Position numbers and translations under genes: made by a program. From Paraburkholderia sp. NMBU_R16 (GTDB lineage Bacteria; Pseudomonadota; Gammaproteobacteria; Burkholderiales; Burkholderiaceae), in NCBI RefSeq assembly GCF_013282575.1, contig NZ_JAAAYE010000004.1:62001-126000 (forward strand): a stretch of 64,000 nucleotides of DNA. The letters are read 5' to 3'. The notes beneath the pieces were generated by a model. It ran no database searches, was not told where the DNA came from, and was given only the letters and a program-made list of their open reading frames with translations. Positions 7,872 to 17,342 of this stretch are shown piece after piece. Each line of letters opens with the position of its first letter. Within the stretch, counting starts at the first letter, position 1.

Positions 7872-9316
7872 GTTCCACGCCATCCAGCCTCGATCGTCTG
7901 ATCAATCGCGAATACCGCCACGGATTCGTGAGCGACGTGCTGGCCGATACGCTGCCGCGCGGCCTGTCCGAGGACGTGATCCGGCTCATCTCGGCAAAGA
8001 AGGACGAACCGGCATTCATGCTCGAGTGGCGGCTTGCCGCCTATCGCCATTGGCTGACGATGACGGAACCGGCCTGGGCCACCGTTCGTCACCCGCCGAT
8101 CGATTATCAGGACATCGCCTACTATTCGGCGCCGCTCGCACAAAAGGATGGTCCGAAGAGCCTCGACGAAGTCGATCCCGAGTTGCTGCGCACCTACGAA
8201 AAGCTCGGTGTTCCACTCAAGGAGCGTGAATTGCTGGCCGGTGTCGCGGTGGACGCCGTGTTCGACAGCGTCTCCGTGGCAACGACGTTTCGCGAGCAAC
8301 TCGGCAAGCTCGGCATCGTATTTTGTTCGTTCTCAGAAGCGGTTCGGGAGCACCCCGATCTGGTGCGCCAGTACTTGGGCTCAGTCGTGCCGCATACCGA
8401 CAACTTCTATGCCGCGCTGAACTCCGCGGTGTTCAGCGACGGATCGTTCTGCTATATCCCGCCGGGCGTACGCTGCCCGATGGAGCTCTCAACCTACTTT
8501 CGCATCAATGCGCGCAACACCGGGCAATTCGAGCGCACGCTCATCATCGCGGACAAAGGGGCATACGTGAGCTACCTCGAAGGTTGCACGGCGCCGATGC
8601 GCGACGAGAACCAGCTGCACGCGGCGGTAGTCGAGCTCGTGGCGCTGGAGGGCGCGCAAATCCGCTATTCGACGGTGCAAAACTGGTATCCGGGCGATGC
8701 TCAAGGGCGCGGGGGCATCTACAACTTCGTGACGAAGCGCGGGGATTGCCGCGAAGCCGGCGCGAAAATCTCGTGGACGCAGGTGGAGACGGGCTCGGCC
8801 ATCACCTGGAAATACCCGAGCGTGATTTTGCGTGGCGACGATTCCGTCGGCGAATTCTACTCGGTCGCACTGACCAATCATCGTCAGCAAGCCGATACGG
8901 GCACGAAGATGATCCACCTGGGCCGCAACACGCGCAGCACGATCGTGTCGAAGGGCATCTCGGCCGGGCATGGCAAGAACGCCTACCGCGGTCTCGTGAA
9001 AGTCGGCCGCGACGCGCACGGGGCGCGCAATTACACGCAATGCGATTCATTGCTGCTCGGAGATCGTTGCAGCGCACACACGTTTCCGTATATCGAGGTG
9101 AAGAATCCGAGCGCGCACGTCGAGCATGAAGCCTCGACTTCCCGTATCGGCGAGGACCAGCTCTTCTATTGCCGGCAGCGCGGCCTGTCCGAAGAAGACG
9201 CGGTTTCGATGATCGTCAACGGATTTTGCAAGGAAGTATTCAAGGAGCTGCCGATGGAGTTCGCGGTCGAAGCGCAGAAGCTGCTCGGCGTGAGCCTGGA
9301 AGGCAGCGTCGGTTAA
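7868..9316 (+). CDS. sufB: Fe-S cluster assembly protein SufB
   Basis: Scaffold core of the SufBCD complex, on which Fe-S clusters are built in the cytoplasm. It has 482 residues, the usual size. Typical segments are [23 protein letters not shown], the Gln/His-containing beta-helix strands ([21 protein letters not shown]) and the C-terminal [21 protein letters not shown], whose Cys is the conserved assembly residue. The ATG at 7868 is chosen because it overlaps the regulator stop by 4 bases and follows GGGAG at about 9 bases. The frame extends further upstream, but only as a shadow of the regulator gene. Confidence 0.97.
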   Translation: MSSTPSSLDRLINREYRHGFVSDVLADTLPRGLSEDVIRLISAKKDEPAFMLEWRLAAYRHWLTMTEPAWATVRHPPIDYQDIAYYSAPLAQKDGPKSLDEVDPELLRTYEKLGVPLKERELLAGVAVDAVFDSVSVATTFREQLGKLGIVFCSFSEAVREHPDLVRQYLGSVVPHTDNFYAALNSAVFSDGSFCYIPPGVRCPMELSTYFRINARNTGQFERTLIIADKGAYVSYLEGCTAPMRDENQLHAAVVELVALEGAQIRYSTVQNWYPGDAQGRGGIYNFVTKRGDCREAGAKISWTQVETGSAITWKYPSVILRGDDSVGEFYSVALTNHRQQADTGTKMIHLGRNTRSTIVSKGISAGHGKNAYRGLVKVGRDAHGARNYTQCDSLLLGDRCSAHTFPYIEVKNPSAHVEHEASTSRIGEDQLFYCRQRGLSEEDAVSMIVNGFCKEVFKELPMEFAVEAQKLLGVSLEGSVG

Positions 9317-9340
9317 AGCGGCGCAAGAGGAACTAGGATC

Positions 9341-10114
9341 ATGCTCCATATCGATGACCTCCATGTCGAAGTGAACGGCAAGCCCATTTTGCGCGGTATC
9401 GATCTGCATATCGAAGCGGGTGAAGTGCACGCCATCATGGGTCCGAACGGCTCGGGCAAGAGCACGCTCGCACATGTGCTCGCCGGCCGGGATGGCTATA
9501 CGGTGACGGGCGGGTCCGTCCGCTACCGCGAGCGCGATCTGCTGGCGCTGGCACCCGAAGAGCGCGCACGCGAAGGAATATTTCTGGCGTTTCAGTATCC
9601 GGTGGAAATTCCCGGCGTCAGCAACGTCTATCTGATGAAAGCGGCATTGAACGCGCAGCGCAGGCACCGCGGCGAGCCCGAACTCGATGCGATCGATTTC
9701 CTGCAACTCGTCAAAGCAAAAATGGCGCTGATGCGGATGGACGAGGGCCTGCTTTACCGCGCCGTCAACGAGGGATTCTCGGGCGGCGAGAAAAAGCGCA
9801 ATGAGATCCTGCAGATGGAGGTGCTAGAGCCGCGTCTCGCGATTCTCGACGAAACCGATTCCGGTCTCGATATCGATGCGCTGCAGATCGTGGCGGACGG
9901 CGTGAACGCGCTGCGAAGCCCGGAGCGGGCATTTGTGCTCGTCACGCACTATCAACGGCTGCTCGATTATGTCGCGCCGGACTACGTGCATGTCCTGGCT
10001 CATGGGCGCATCGTCAAGTCGGGCGGCCGGGAATTGGCGCTCGAGCTCGAGCGCAAGGGGTACGGTTGGCTTGCCGACGAAGCAGGCGCTCGAGGCGAGG
10101 AGGGCCGGCTATGA
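9341..10114 (+). CDS. sufC: SUF ABC-type ATPase SufC
   Basis: Cytosolic ABC ATPase that drives conformational change in the SufBCD scaffold; it is not a transporter. It has 257 residues. Walker A GPNGSGKST, the signature FSGGEKKRNEILQM and the Walker B region AILDETDSGLDIDAL are all present. AGGAA precedes the ATG. It starts 24 bp after sufB and overlaps sufD by 4 bases, so translation is coupled. Confidence 0.98.
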   Translation: MLHIDDLHVEVNGKPILRGIDLHIEAGEVHAIMGPNGSGKSTLAHVLAGRDGYTVTGGSVRYRERDLLALAPEERAREGIFLAFQYPVEIPGVSNVYLMKAALNAQRRHRGEPELDAIDFLQLVKAKMALMRMDEGLLYRAVNEGFSGGEKKRNEILQMEVLEPRLAILDETDSGLDIDALQIVADGVNALRSPERAFVLVTHYQRLLDYVAPDYVHVLAHGRIVKSGGRELALELERKGYGWLADEAGARGEEGRL

Positions 10115-11436
10115 GCGATTCCACGGTCGATCGTTATCATCACGCGTTTCGTACGCTCGCGAGGACGCTGCCGGGGGCCGAGCTGCCCTGGCTGCGCGGT
10201 GCGCGACGCAGCGCGTTCGAACGGTTCGACAAGCTGCGGTTTCCGACCACGCGGCAGGAAGACTGGAAATATACGAACGTTGCGCCGATCGGTGCCCGCG
10301 AATGGCATTTTGCGTCGCCGCGCGGCGACGTGGACGTATCCGCAATCGTCGACGATCTCATACTGGACAAGTCGGTGCATCGGCTCGTGTTCGTCAACGG
10401 TCGGCATGCGCCAAGGCTCTCGCGAACGAGCGGTCTGCCAGAGGGCGTATTCATCGGCAGCCTGACGCGCGCGCTGCGGGAGATTCCCGAGCACCTCGAG
10501 GCGCTCCTTGCCCATCACACACCGCACGACGGTTTCGAGGCGTTGAACACCGCTTTCCTCAGCGATGGTTACGTACTCGTGTTGCCGCCCGATTGCCGGC
10601 TCGACGCGCCGATCCAGATGCTGTTCGTCGCGGAGGAGTCCGGCCTCGCCATCCACCCGTTCAATGTCGTGATAGCGGGTTGCGGCGCGCGCTGCACCGT
10701 CATCGAGCAGTTCGTCGGCGTGGCCGACGACAGCTATCTGACGAACACGGTGACGCGCATCGTCGTCAAGGAGGGGGCCGATGTCGAGCATTGCCGGATC
10801 CAGCACGAGGCGCGGCGCGCCTACCATATCGGCCGCCTCGAGCTCACCCAGGAGCGTGCAAGCCATGTTGCATCGCATTCGTTCGCACTCGGTGCGGCGC
10901 TGTCGAGGGTTGCGATCGATACACGTCTGATGGGCACTGACGCCGATTGCACGCTCAACGGGCTCTACTTTGCGCTCGCTCGGCAACACGTCGATCATCA
11001 CACCTGCATCGATCACGAGGCCGCGCGTTGCACGAGCCGCGAGTTCTACCGCGGCGTGCTCGACGGCGCGGCGCACGGCGTGTTCAATGGCCGCGTCGTC
11101 GTGCATCAGGATGCGCAAAAGACGGACGCGCACCAGTCCAATCGCAATCTGCTGCTGTCACGCGACGCCGAGATCGACACCAAGCCGCAGCTCGAAATCT
11201 ATGCGGACGACGTCAAGTGTACGCACGGTGCCACCGTCGGCAAGCTCGACGACGCGCAACTCTTTTATCTGCGTGCACGCGGCATCGACGAGCCGCAAGC
11301 GCGCGCAACGCTGATCTGGGCGTTCGCGCGCGATATCGTCGATCGAGTCAGTGACGAAAACGTGCGGTCCCGGCTCGCGAAGATGCTGTTGGCACGCATG
11401 CCCGACGGCGAACGGATACAACGGGAGCTCGCATGA
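10111..11436 (+). CDS. sufD: Fe-S cluster assembly protein SufD
   Basis: Paralogue of SufB and partner in the SufBC2D complex, needed for iron acquisition by the scaffold. It has 441 residues. Typical segments are RQEDWKYTNVAPIG near the N-terminus and the C-terminal beta-helix region SREFYRGVLDGAAHGVFNGRV with KPQLEIYADDVKCTHGATVG, which includes the conserved Cys-His. The ATG at 10111 overlaps the sufC stop by 4 bases, and the stop overlaps sufS by 4 bases. Confidence 0.97.
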   Translation: MSDSTVDRYHHAFRTLARTLPGAELPWLRGARRSAFERFDKLRFPTTRQEDWKYTNVAPIGAREWHFASPRGDVDVSAIVDDLILDKSVHRLVFVNGRHAPRLSRTSGLPEGVFIGSLTRALREIPEHLEALLAHHTPHDGFEALNTAFLSDGYVLVLPPDCRLDAPIQMLFVAEESGLAIHPFNVVIAGCGARCTVIEQFVGVADDSYLTNTVTRIVVKEGADVEHCRIQHEARRAYHIGRLELTQERASHVASHSFALGAALSRVAIDTRLMGTDADCTLNGLYFALARQHVDHHTCIDHEAARCTSREFYRGVLDGAAHGVFNGRVVVHQDAQKTDAHQSNRNLLLSRDAEIDTKPQLEIYADDVKCTHGATVGKLDDAQLFYLRARGIDEPQARATLIWAFARDIVDRVSDENVRSRLAKMLLARMPDGERIQRELA

Positions 11437-12686
11437 AGCCCATCGAACCGCTCGCTTTTTTCGACGATTCGGCGCATGCGCGGTGGCGCAGCGATTTCCC
11501 GATTCTCGAGGAACGCGTGCATGGCAAGCCGCTGGTCTATCTCGATAACGGGGCGACGACGCAAAAACCCGCTTCGGTCATCGAGGCTGAGCGGGCCTAC
11601 TACCTGCACTCGAACGCGAACGTTCATCGTGGAGTGCATGAACTCTCGCAGCGCGCGACCGATGCGTACGAGGGCGCACGTGCGCGGATCGCGCGCTTCG
11701 TCAATGCGGCGCGCACCGAGGAGATCGTCTTCGTGCGCGGCACGACCGAGGCGATCAACCTCGTTGCGCAAAGCGCCGTGCGTCCTCGCCTGCAGCCCGG
11801 CGACGAGATCCTCGTGAGCGCGATGGAGCATCACTCGAACATCGTGCCGTGGCAACTCGTTTGCGCGCAAACGGGCGCCCAGCTCAAAGTGGTGCCGATC
11901 GACGACAGCGGCACGCTCGATATGGCCGTCTGCGAACGCATGCTTGGCGAGCGTACGCGGCTCGCAGCGTTCGCGCATGTTTCGAACGCGCTCGGCACGA
12001 TCAATCCGGTGAAGCAACTCATCGAGCTTGCGCACCGGCGCGGGGTGCCGGTGCTGATCGACGGCGCGCAGGCCATCGCACATCTACGCGTCGATATGCA
12101 GGCGCTCGATTGCGATTTCTACGCGTTCTCCGGGCACAAGGTATACGGTCCGACCGGCATTGGCGTGCTCTATGCGAAGGCGCGTCATCTCGAGGCGATG
12201 CCGCCGTGGCAGGGTGGTGGCGACATGATTCGCTCGGTCACGTTCGAGCAAACCGAATACAACGCGATTCCATGGAAGTTCGAAGCGGGCACGCCGAATA
12301 TCGCCGGGGCGATCGGGCTCGCGGCAGCGCTCGATTATGTCGATGCGATCGGTATCGATGCCATCGGGGCGCACGAAGCGGCGCTGCTCGCTCATGCGAC
12401 GCAGGCCATTGGGGCGCTTCCACATATACGGCTGATCGGGACCGCGCGCGAGAAGGCCGGCGTCCTTTCGTTTGTACACGAGGAGGTCCATGCGCACGAT
12501 GTCGGCACGATTCTCGATCACGAGGGTGTTGCAGTGCGAGCGGGACACCATTGCGCGATGCCCGTCATGCAGCGCTTCGGGGTGCCGGCGACGGTGAGGG
12601 CATCGTTCGGGCTGTACAACACGCGTGCCGACGTCGACGCGTTGCTGCGCGGGCTGTCGAAGGTACAGGAGGTATTCGGCCGATGA
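11433..12686 (+). CDS. sufS: Cysteine desulfurase SufS (class II, PLP-dependent)
   Basis: Removes sulfur from cysteine and hands it on as persulfide for cluster assembly. It has 417 residues. Visible are YLDNGATTQKP at the N-terminus, the PLP lysine in SGHKVYGPTGIGVLYAK and the catalytic Cys in RAGHHCAMP within a tight loop (class II desulfurase, unlike the IscS at 50.9 kb). It overlaps both neighbours by 4 bases. With SufU rather than SufE downstream, SufU is the probable sulfur acceptor. Confidence 0.97.
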   Translation: MKPIEPLAFFDDSAHARWRSDFPILEERVHGKPLVYLDNGATTQKPASVIEAERAYYLHSNANVHRGVHELSQRATDAYEGARARIARFVNAARTEEIVFVRGTTEAINLVAQSAVRPRLQPGDEILVSAMEHHSNIVPWQLVCAQTGAQLKVVPIDDSGTLDMAVCERMLGERTRLAAFAHVSNALGTINPVKQLIELAHRRGVPVLIDGAQAIAHLRVDMQALDCDFYAFSGHKVYGPTGIGVLYAKARHLEAMPPWQGGGDMIRSVTFEQTEYNAIPWKFEAGTPNIAGAIGLAAALDYVDAIGIDAIGAHEAALLAHATQAIGALPHIRLIGTAREKAGVLSFVHEEVHAHDVGTILDHEGVAVRAGHHCAMPVMQRFGVPATVRASFGLYNTRADVDALLRGLSKVQEVFGR

Positions 12687-13138
12687 GCGATCTGCGCGAA
12701 CTCTACCAGGAGGTGATTTTCGATCACTACCGGCACCCGCGCAACAGCGGGGCGCTGGAGGGTGCCAATCACCAGGCCGAGGGCTACAACCCGCTGTGCG
12801 GCGATCGGATTTCGCTCTATCTGCTCGTGGAGGACGGCACCGTGAAGTCCGCGCGCTTCGAAGGCTCGGGGTGTGCGATTGCGACCGCATCGGCATCGAT
12901 GATGACGGAGGCGCTCATCGGCAAAAGCGAGACGCAAGTGCAGGCGCTGTTCGAACGGTTTCACGCGATGGTGACCGAGCAACGCGAGCCATCGGCCGAC
13001 GAGCGCGAAGTGTTGGGCAAGCTGGCGACGCTGGCTGGCGTGCGTGAATTCCCTGCGCGCATCAAATGCGCGACGCTGGCGTGGCACACATTGCGTGCTG
13101 CATTGAACGATGCGGGCGAGACGGTATCGACGGAATGA
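12683..13138 (+). CDS. sufU: SufU-type Fe-S assembly / sulfur transfer protein
   Basis: IscU-fold protein of 151 residues. The zinc/active-site residues are visible: Cys and Asp in NPLCGDRI, Cys in GSGCAIATAS and Cys in RIKCATLAW. Between the second and third cysteine there is the ~20-residue insertion typical of SufU (EQREPSADEREVLGKLATLAG) that IscU lacks, and the LPPVK chaperone motif of IscU is absent. In Gram-positive bacteria this type acts as sulfur acceptor from SufS. The ATG at 12683 overlaps the sufS stop; an open frame further upstream is antisense-like noise. Confidence 0.93.
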   Translation: MSDLRELYQEVIFDHYRHPRNSGALEGANHQAEGYNPLCGDRISLYLLVEDGTVKSARFEGSGCAIATASASMMTEALIGKSETQVQALFERFHAMVTEQREPSADEREVLGKLATLAGVREFPARIKCATLAWHTLRAALNDAGETVSTE

Positions 13139-13148
13139 GGACGATGCG

Positions 13149-13508
13149 ATGACTGCGATGGATTGGCTCAAACGAAGCGACCGGATCGACCAGTCGAGCG
13201 AGGGTGAACTGAAAGAGCGCGTCATCGAGGCGTTGCGGACTGTCTACGACCCCGAGATTCCCGTCAACATCTACGATCTCGGTCTCATCTATGCGCTCGA
13301 TGTCGACGAGGCCGCGGGGCGGATCGCGATCCGCATGACGTTGACCGCGCCCGGCTGCCCGGTGGCACAGACGTTTCCCTCGATCGTAGAGGATGCGGTG
13401 CTTTCGGTGGCCGGCGTCAACGATGCGACGGTCGAGCTCGTCTGGGATCCGCCCTGGGACCGGAATCGGATGTCGGAGGCGGCACGGCTGCAATTGGGGA
13501 TGCTCTGA
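13149..13508 (+). CDS. sufT: DUF59 / SufT-type Fe-S assembly protein
   Basis: Small 119-residue MIP18 (DUF59) family protein associated with SUF operons and involved in Fe-S maturation. The core DPEIPVNIYDLGLIY and TAPGCPVAQTFP with its conserved Cys are diagnostic of this family, which also includes PaaD. The ATG at 13149 begins 10 bases after sufU, and the stop overlaps the Rieske gene by one base. The symbol is assigned by family and context. Confidence 0.88.
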   Translation: MTAMDWLKRSDRIDQSSEGELKERVIEALRTVYDPEIPVNIYDLGLIYALDVDEAAGRIAIRMTLTAPGCPVAQTFPSIVEDAVLSVAGVNDATVELVWDPPWDRNRMSEAARLQLGML

Positions 13509-13828
13509 TGTCCGGCTGGATCGATGTTGCACCCGTCGAAGATTTGCCGCCCGGTTCGTCGAAAACGATCGATGTGGATGGCGTGCCGATCGCGGTCTTC
13601 AATGTCGACGGCACCTGCTACGCGATCGAGGACAGGTGCACCCATGACTCCGGCGTGCTGACCGGAGGCGAAGTGCAGGGCGATGTCGTCGTATGCCCTC
13701 GTCATGGAGCGCGCTTTTGCGTCCGGACGGGCAAAGCGATGAGTCCGCCGGCTTATGAAGACGTGCCGACGTTCGACGTGCGCATCGATTCGGGCATCGT
13801 GCAGGTGCGCGATTCACGCTGGGACTAG
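13508..13828 (+). CDS. Rieske-type [2Fe-2S] ferredoxin
   Basis: A 106-residue stand-alone Rieske ferredoxin like the ferredoxin subunits of non-haem iron dioxygenases. Cluster ligands are in RCTHDSGVL (Cys, His) and CPRHGARF (Cys, His). It is translationally coupled to the DUF59 gene (1-base overlap), so it is the last tightly packed member of the SUF operon. No oxygenase component is present nearby. A role as electron donor for cluster assembly or repair is inference from position. Confidence 0.9.
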   Translation: MSGWIDVAPVEDLPPGSSKTIDVDGVPIAVFNVDGTCYAIEDRCTHDSGVLTGGEVQGDVVVCPRHGARFCVRTGKAMSPPAYEDVPTFDVRIDSGIVQVRDSRWD

Positions 13829-13932
13829 GAAACGATGCGTTTCGGCCCGCTCGAGCCGCCGCGACCGGCTACTGGACGGATCGTTCGCATTGCAGGATGA
13901 TGCGGGAAAGCTACGGAGCCGGAGGCGCGCCC

Positions 13933-14652
13933 ATGAGCACTTACGATACGACGCTGAAAGTACGCGATATCGTGGCGATGGACACGATGCTGTTTGGGTT
14001 CGAACGCCCCGACGGGTTCCAGTTCAAGGCCGGCCAGGCGATGGACCTCGTGCTCGTCGAGAGCGAAATCGAGGCGGCGCGCGGTGCGCGCCACACGTTT
14101 TCGATCGTGACCGCGCCATCCGAGGACGGGCTCGCGATCGCCACACGCATGCGCGACAGCCCGTTCAAGCAGGCATTGAAGCGGTTACCGCTGGGCGCCA
14201 AGGTCCGGCTCGACGGGCCGTTCGGTTCGCTCGTGCAAAAGGATGCAAAGCGCTCGGCCATTCTCATCGCGGGCGGCATCGGCATCACACCGTTCATGAG
14301 CATGCTCCGCCAGGCGGCTCACGATCAGTCGCCGCAGTTCCTCATGCTCGTCTATTGCAACCGCCGCCCCGAGGATGCCCCCTTCATTTCCGAGCTGACG
14401 CAGCTCGAGCGCGCCAATTCGAACTTCCGGCTCGTGGCAACGATGACCCAGCCCGGAAAATCGAATATCCATTGGAACGGCCATATCGGCCGGATCGACG
14501 AGGCGTTGCTGCGGCAGGTGATGGGCCATGTCAACGAGCCCCTTTATTACCTGGCCGGGCCGCCGGCCATGGTAAGCGATGTCTACCAGACATTGAGCGA
14601 CATCGGCATTGCCGACGACGCGATCCACAGCGAGGAGTTCTACGGATATTGA
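13933..14652 (+). CDS. Ferredoxin-NADP+ reductase-like oxidoreductase
   Basis: A 239-residue FAD/NAD(P)-binding reductase of the FNR superfamily. The FAD part has RHTFSIVTAPSED (RxxS-type flavin motif, here RHTFS) and FKAGQAMDL. The NAD(P) part has ILIAGGIGITPFMSML and AGPPAMVSDVYQTL. The C-terminal EEFYGY ending also fits FNR-type proteins. It starts about 100 bp after the Rieske gene on the same strand and could pass electrons from NAD(P)H to that ferredoxin, though linkage to the operon is inferred. The start at 13933 (MSTYDTTLK) is preferred, with GGAGG upstream. Confidence 0.88.
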   Translation: MSTYDTTLKVRDIVAMDTMLFGFERPDGFQFKAGQAMDLVLVESEIEAARGARHTFSIVTAPSEDGLAIATRMRDSPFKQALKRLPLGAKVRLDGPFGSLVQKDAKRSAILIAGGIGITPFMSMLRQAAHDQSPQFLMLVYCNRRPEDAPFISELTQLERANSNFRLVATMTQPGKSNIHWNGHIGRIDEALLRQVMGHVNEPLYYLAGPPAMVSDVYQTLSDIGIADDAIHSEEFYGY

Positions 14653-14680
14653 TGGATCGCGTGGAGCGCGTAGGCCGGCC

Positions 14681-15751
14681 TCAAGCGTTCGCCGCCACGC
14701 CGAGCCGATACTTCGTCACCTGACGATACGGCTTGTCGGGCCGCACGATCAAGTGATCGCGTTCGAGCCGGTTGATCTCGTTCGGAAATGCGCCGGCCTC
14801 GAGGCAAAACCCGGCGTGCCGCGCGTAGCGGCTGCCGTTGCGCCCCGGCTCGTCATCGAGGAAATTGCCCGTGTAGAACTGCAAGCCGCGCTGATCGGTC
14901 GAGACCGTCAGCTCGCGGCCGCTCGTGGGGTCGTACGCGCGCGCGACCTCACGCACAGGTCGCCCTTCGAGTGCCGTGCCGGGCAGCACGTAGCAGTGAT
15001 CGAAGCCGCCCGCGATCGTGAGCTGCGCGTGGGGCCAGTCGAGCCGCGCACCGATCGGCGCGCTTTGTCGAAAATCGAATGCGTTGCCGGCAACGAGCGA
15101 CTCGCTGCATGGAATCAGCGCCGCATCGACCTCGAAAAAGCGGTCCGATTCGATCGATACGACATGGCCGCGAATATCGGTGCCCGGTTCGCCCGTCAGA
15201 TTGAAGTACGCATGATTCGTCAGGTTGATCGGCGTCGGTGCGTCGCTGCGAGCACCATATTCGATGCTCAGCTCGCCTTCGTCGTCGAGCGAGTAGCGCA
15301 CCGTGACATCCACGTTCCCCGGAAAGCCCGCCTCGCCTTCCTCCGAGTGGAGTCGCATGACGAGCCCGCCGTCGTCTTCCTCGGCGTCCCACAGCGCGCG
15401 ATGAAAGCCGGCATTGCCGCCGTGTAGCAGATTCGGTCCCTCGTTGCGATCGAGCGTGTACTCGACCCCGTCCAGCACGAACCGCGCGCCCGCGATGCGG
15501 TTCGCCCATCGCCCGACGATCGCACCCATGTAAGCCGTGGAGGCAAGGTATTCGGCGGGGGTGTCATGGCCAAGCACCACGTCGCCCAGGCGTCCCGCGC
15601 GATCGGGGGCGAGCCACGACACGAGCGTCGCGCCGAGGTCGCTGATGGCGACTTTCATGCCTTGGGCGTTGCGCAGCGTGAACAGACGCACAGGCTGTGA
15701 GCCGGGCAGCATGCCCCACGGTTCGGAACACGGTATTGCGGTGTTGATCAT
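14681..15751 (-). CDS. galM: Aldose 1-epimerase (mutarotase)
   Basis: Interconverts alpha and beta anomers of aldoses in the cytoplasm. It has 356 residues. GalM landmarks are GRWANRIAGARF near residue 75, the catalytic His in TNHAYFNLTG, GGFDHCYVL and the catalytic Glu region CLEAGAFPNEINR. It lies 61 bp downstream of xylR on the same strand, so a role as xylose mutarotase in this regulon is likely by context. The ATG at 15751 gives MINTAIPCSEPWG; an internal Met is possible. Confidence 0.94.
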   Translation of the reverse strand: MINTAIPCSEPWGMLPGSQPVRLFTLRNAQGMKVAISDLGATLVSWLAPDRAGRLGDVVLGHDTPAEYLASTAYMGAIVGRWANRIAGARFVLDGVEYTLDRNEGPNLLHGGNAGFHRALWDAEEDDGGLVMRLHSEEGEAGFPGNVDVTVRYSLDDEGELSIEYGARSDAPTPINLTNHAYFNLTGEPGTDIRGHVVSIESDRFFEVDAALIPCSESLVAGNAFDFRQSAPIGARLDWPHAQLTIAGGFDHCYVLPGTALEGRPVREVARAYDPTSGRELTVSTDQRGLQFYTGNFLDDEPGRNGSRYARHAGFCLEAGAFPNEINRLERDHLIVRPDKPYRQVTKYRLGVAANA

Positions 15752-15812
15752 GACGTATCGTGAAGTGAAGAGACGGTGAAGAGACGAAAAGAGGAAAGGG
15801 GCCGGCGCCCAT

Positions 15813-17027
15813 TCACCCCGACGCCGGCGCGCTCGCGCGCTCCTGGAACTCGCGCGGCGTGCAGCCGAGTTCGCGGCGAAAGACTGCGTGCATATACTGT
15901 AGCGAGGTAAACCCGCAGCGAATGGCGACCTCCGCCGTCGCCATGTCGCGCCGCGTCAGCAGCGATTTCGCGGCGTCGAGTTTCTGCCGCAGGATTTCCT
16001 GGTGGATCGTGCAGCTCAGCTCGCGACGAAAATGCTCTTCGAGCGATGAGCGCGAGACGCCCACGTAATCCGCGACCTGCTCGGTGCGGATGCCCTGGCA
16101 GGCGTATTGCCGGATGAAATGACGGGCACGTGCGACATACGGGCTGGCGATGGGGCGGTGCTTCGTCGATTCGAGCACGTTGATGCCGACGGGCGGCACG
16201 AGGATGCGGCGTGCTCCGAAGCGCGCCCCATGCAGCATTTGATGCAGCAGATGGGCGGCCGTACGCCCCATTTCTTCGGTGCCTTGAATGACCGACGACA
16301 GCGGGATGCGCGTGAGCGTGCGCGCGAGCGGATCGTTGTCGATGCCGATGATGGCGACGTCCTCGGGTACGGGAATACCCGACATCAGGCACGCCTGGAG
16401 CAGGTGCCGCGCCCGTGCGTCGGTCACGGCGATGATGCCGACCGGCTTCGGCAGCGCATGCAGCCAGCCTGTGAGCTGCTCGATCGCCTGATCCCACGTG
16501 GGCGCGCTCGTGCTGAGACCGCGATAGATTTCGCCTTCGATATCCTCGGGCGTTCGGCCATCGGCGCGGCGCAGGCGCGCGAAGGCGAGCTCACGCTGAT
16601 GAGCCCAGCGGTGATTCGGCGTGGGCGGCAGGCTGTACAGCGCGAAATGCTGCAAGCCCGCGCCGATCAGATGCGTATAGGCGAGCGAAACCAGCTTGAC
16701 GTTGTCCGTCGCAATATATGGGACATCGGACGGATACTCCGACGGGTCCTCGTAGGACGAACCCACCGCGACGACGGGCAGCGGCGACCCCTCGAGCGCT
16801 TCGCTGACGGCCGGATCGTCGAAATCCGCAATGATGCCGTCGCCGTCGAAGCGCTCGATGCCCGTCAGCCTGCAGCGGAAATCCTCTTCGAGAAAGACGT
16901 CCCACCCGATGCGCGTGGACAGCAAATAGTTGCCGACGCCGGTGATGATCTCGCGATCGTAGATCTTGTTGGCGTTGAACAGCAGGGCGATGCGGTGCGC
17001 CTTGGGCGGCACGGACGGCTTCGTCAT
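15813..17027 (-). CDS. xylR: XylR-type transcriptional regulator (sugar-binding domain plus AraC HTH)
   Basis: D-xylose-responsive activator of 404 residues. The first ~270 residues form a LacI-like ligand-binding domain (RIALLFNANKIYDREIITG, VAIIGIDNDPLARTLT, SSVIQGTEEMG). The last ~105 residues are an AraC-type double HTH (VADYVGVSRSSLEEHFRREL and ATAEVAIRCGFTSLQYM). The frame is open far upstream to 18581, but that part is antisense to xylF. The ATG at 17027 fits the family N-terminus. It is divergent from xylFGH with a 315-bp shared region that presumably holds its operators. Confidence 0.93.
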   Translation of the reverse strand: MTKPSVPPKAHRIALLFNANKIYDREIITGVGNYLLSTRIGWDVFLEEDFRCRLTGIERFDGDGIIADFDDPAVSEALEGSPLPVVAVGSSYEDPSEYPSDVPYIATDNVKLVSLAYTHLIGAGLQHFALYSLPPTPNHRWAHQRELAFARLRRADGRTPEDIEGEIYRGLSTSAPTWDQAIEQLTGWLHALPKPVGIIAVTDARARHLLQACLMSGIPVPEDVAIIGIDNDPLARTLTRIPLSSVIQGTEEMGRTAAHLLHQMLHGARFGARRILVPPVGINVLESTKHRPIASPYVARARHFIRQYACQGIRTEQVADYVGVSRSSLEEHFRRELSCTIHQEILRQKLDAAKSLLTRRDMATAEVAIRCGFTSLQYMHAVFRRELGCTPREFQERASAPASG

Positions 17028-17342
17028 CGCGGCCTTCGCCCGCGGGGGCGCGGTGTCTCGTGCATGCTCGTCTCCGTATCGTGTCTTGTCTCGCTGCTCC
17101 GCGATTTTAGGCGCGAAAGCCGTTATGCGTAAGACGTGTGCCTCGCACCGGCAAGAAACGTTATGGCGGATGTGCAATTTCGTAATTGTCGCGGCTCGGG
17201 CCGCGCGGCAGTATGGCGTCACTTCGAGGGCGGCATGCTGTGCACGCCGGCGCGTCGAAGCCCGTCCGACGGACGACGTTGCCGCCACCCGAGCGCTTTT
17301 CGTCTGCCGCGGCGTCAAGCCCAATATAAAAAGGAGTGAGAC
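17028..17342. promoter_or_regulatory. xylR-xylF divergent intergenic region
   Basis: 315 bp without a credible gene. It holds the promoters for xylR (minus) and xylFGH (plus). A perfect inverted repeat, CAATT (17175-17179) and AATTG (17184-17188) with 4 bases between, is the clearest operator-like element and stands out as AT-rich in GC-rich surroundings. AAAGGAGTGAG just before 17343 is the xylF ribosome-binding site. I could not place the -10/-35 boxes convincingly. Confidence 0.5.
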
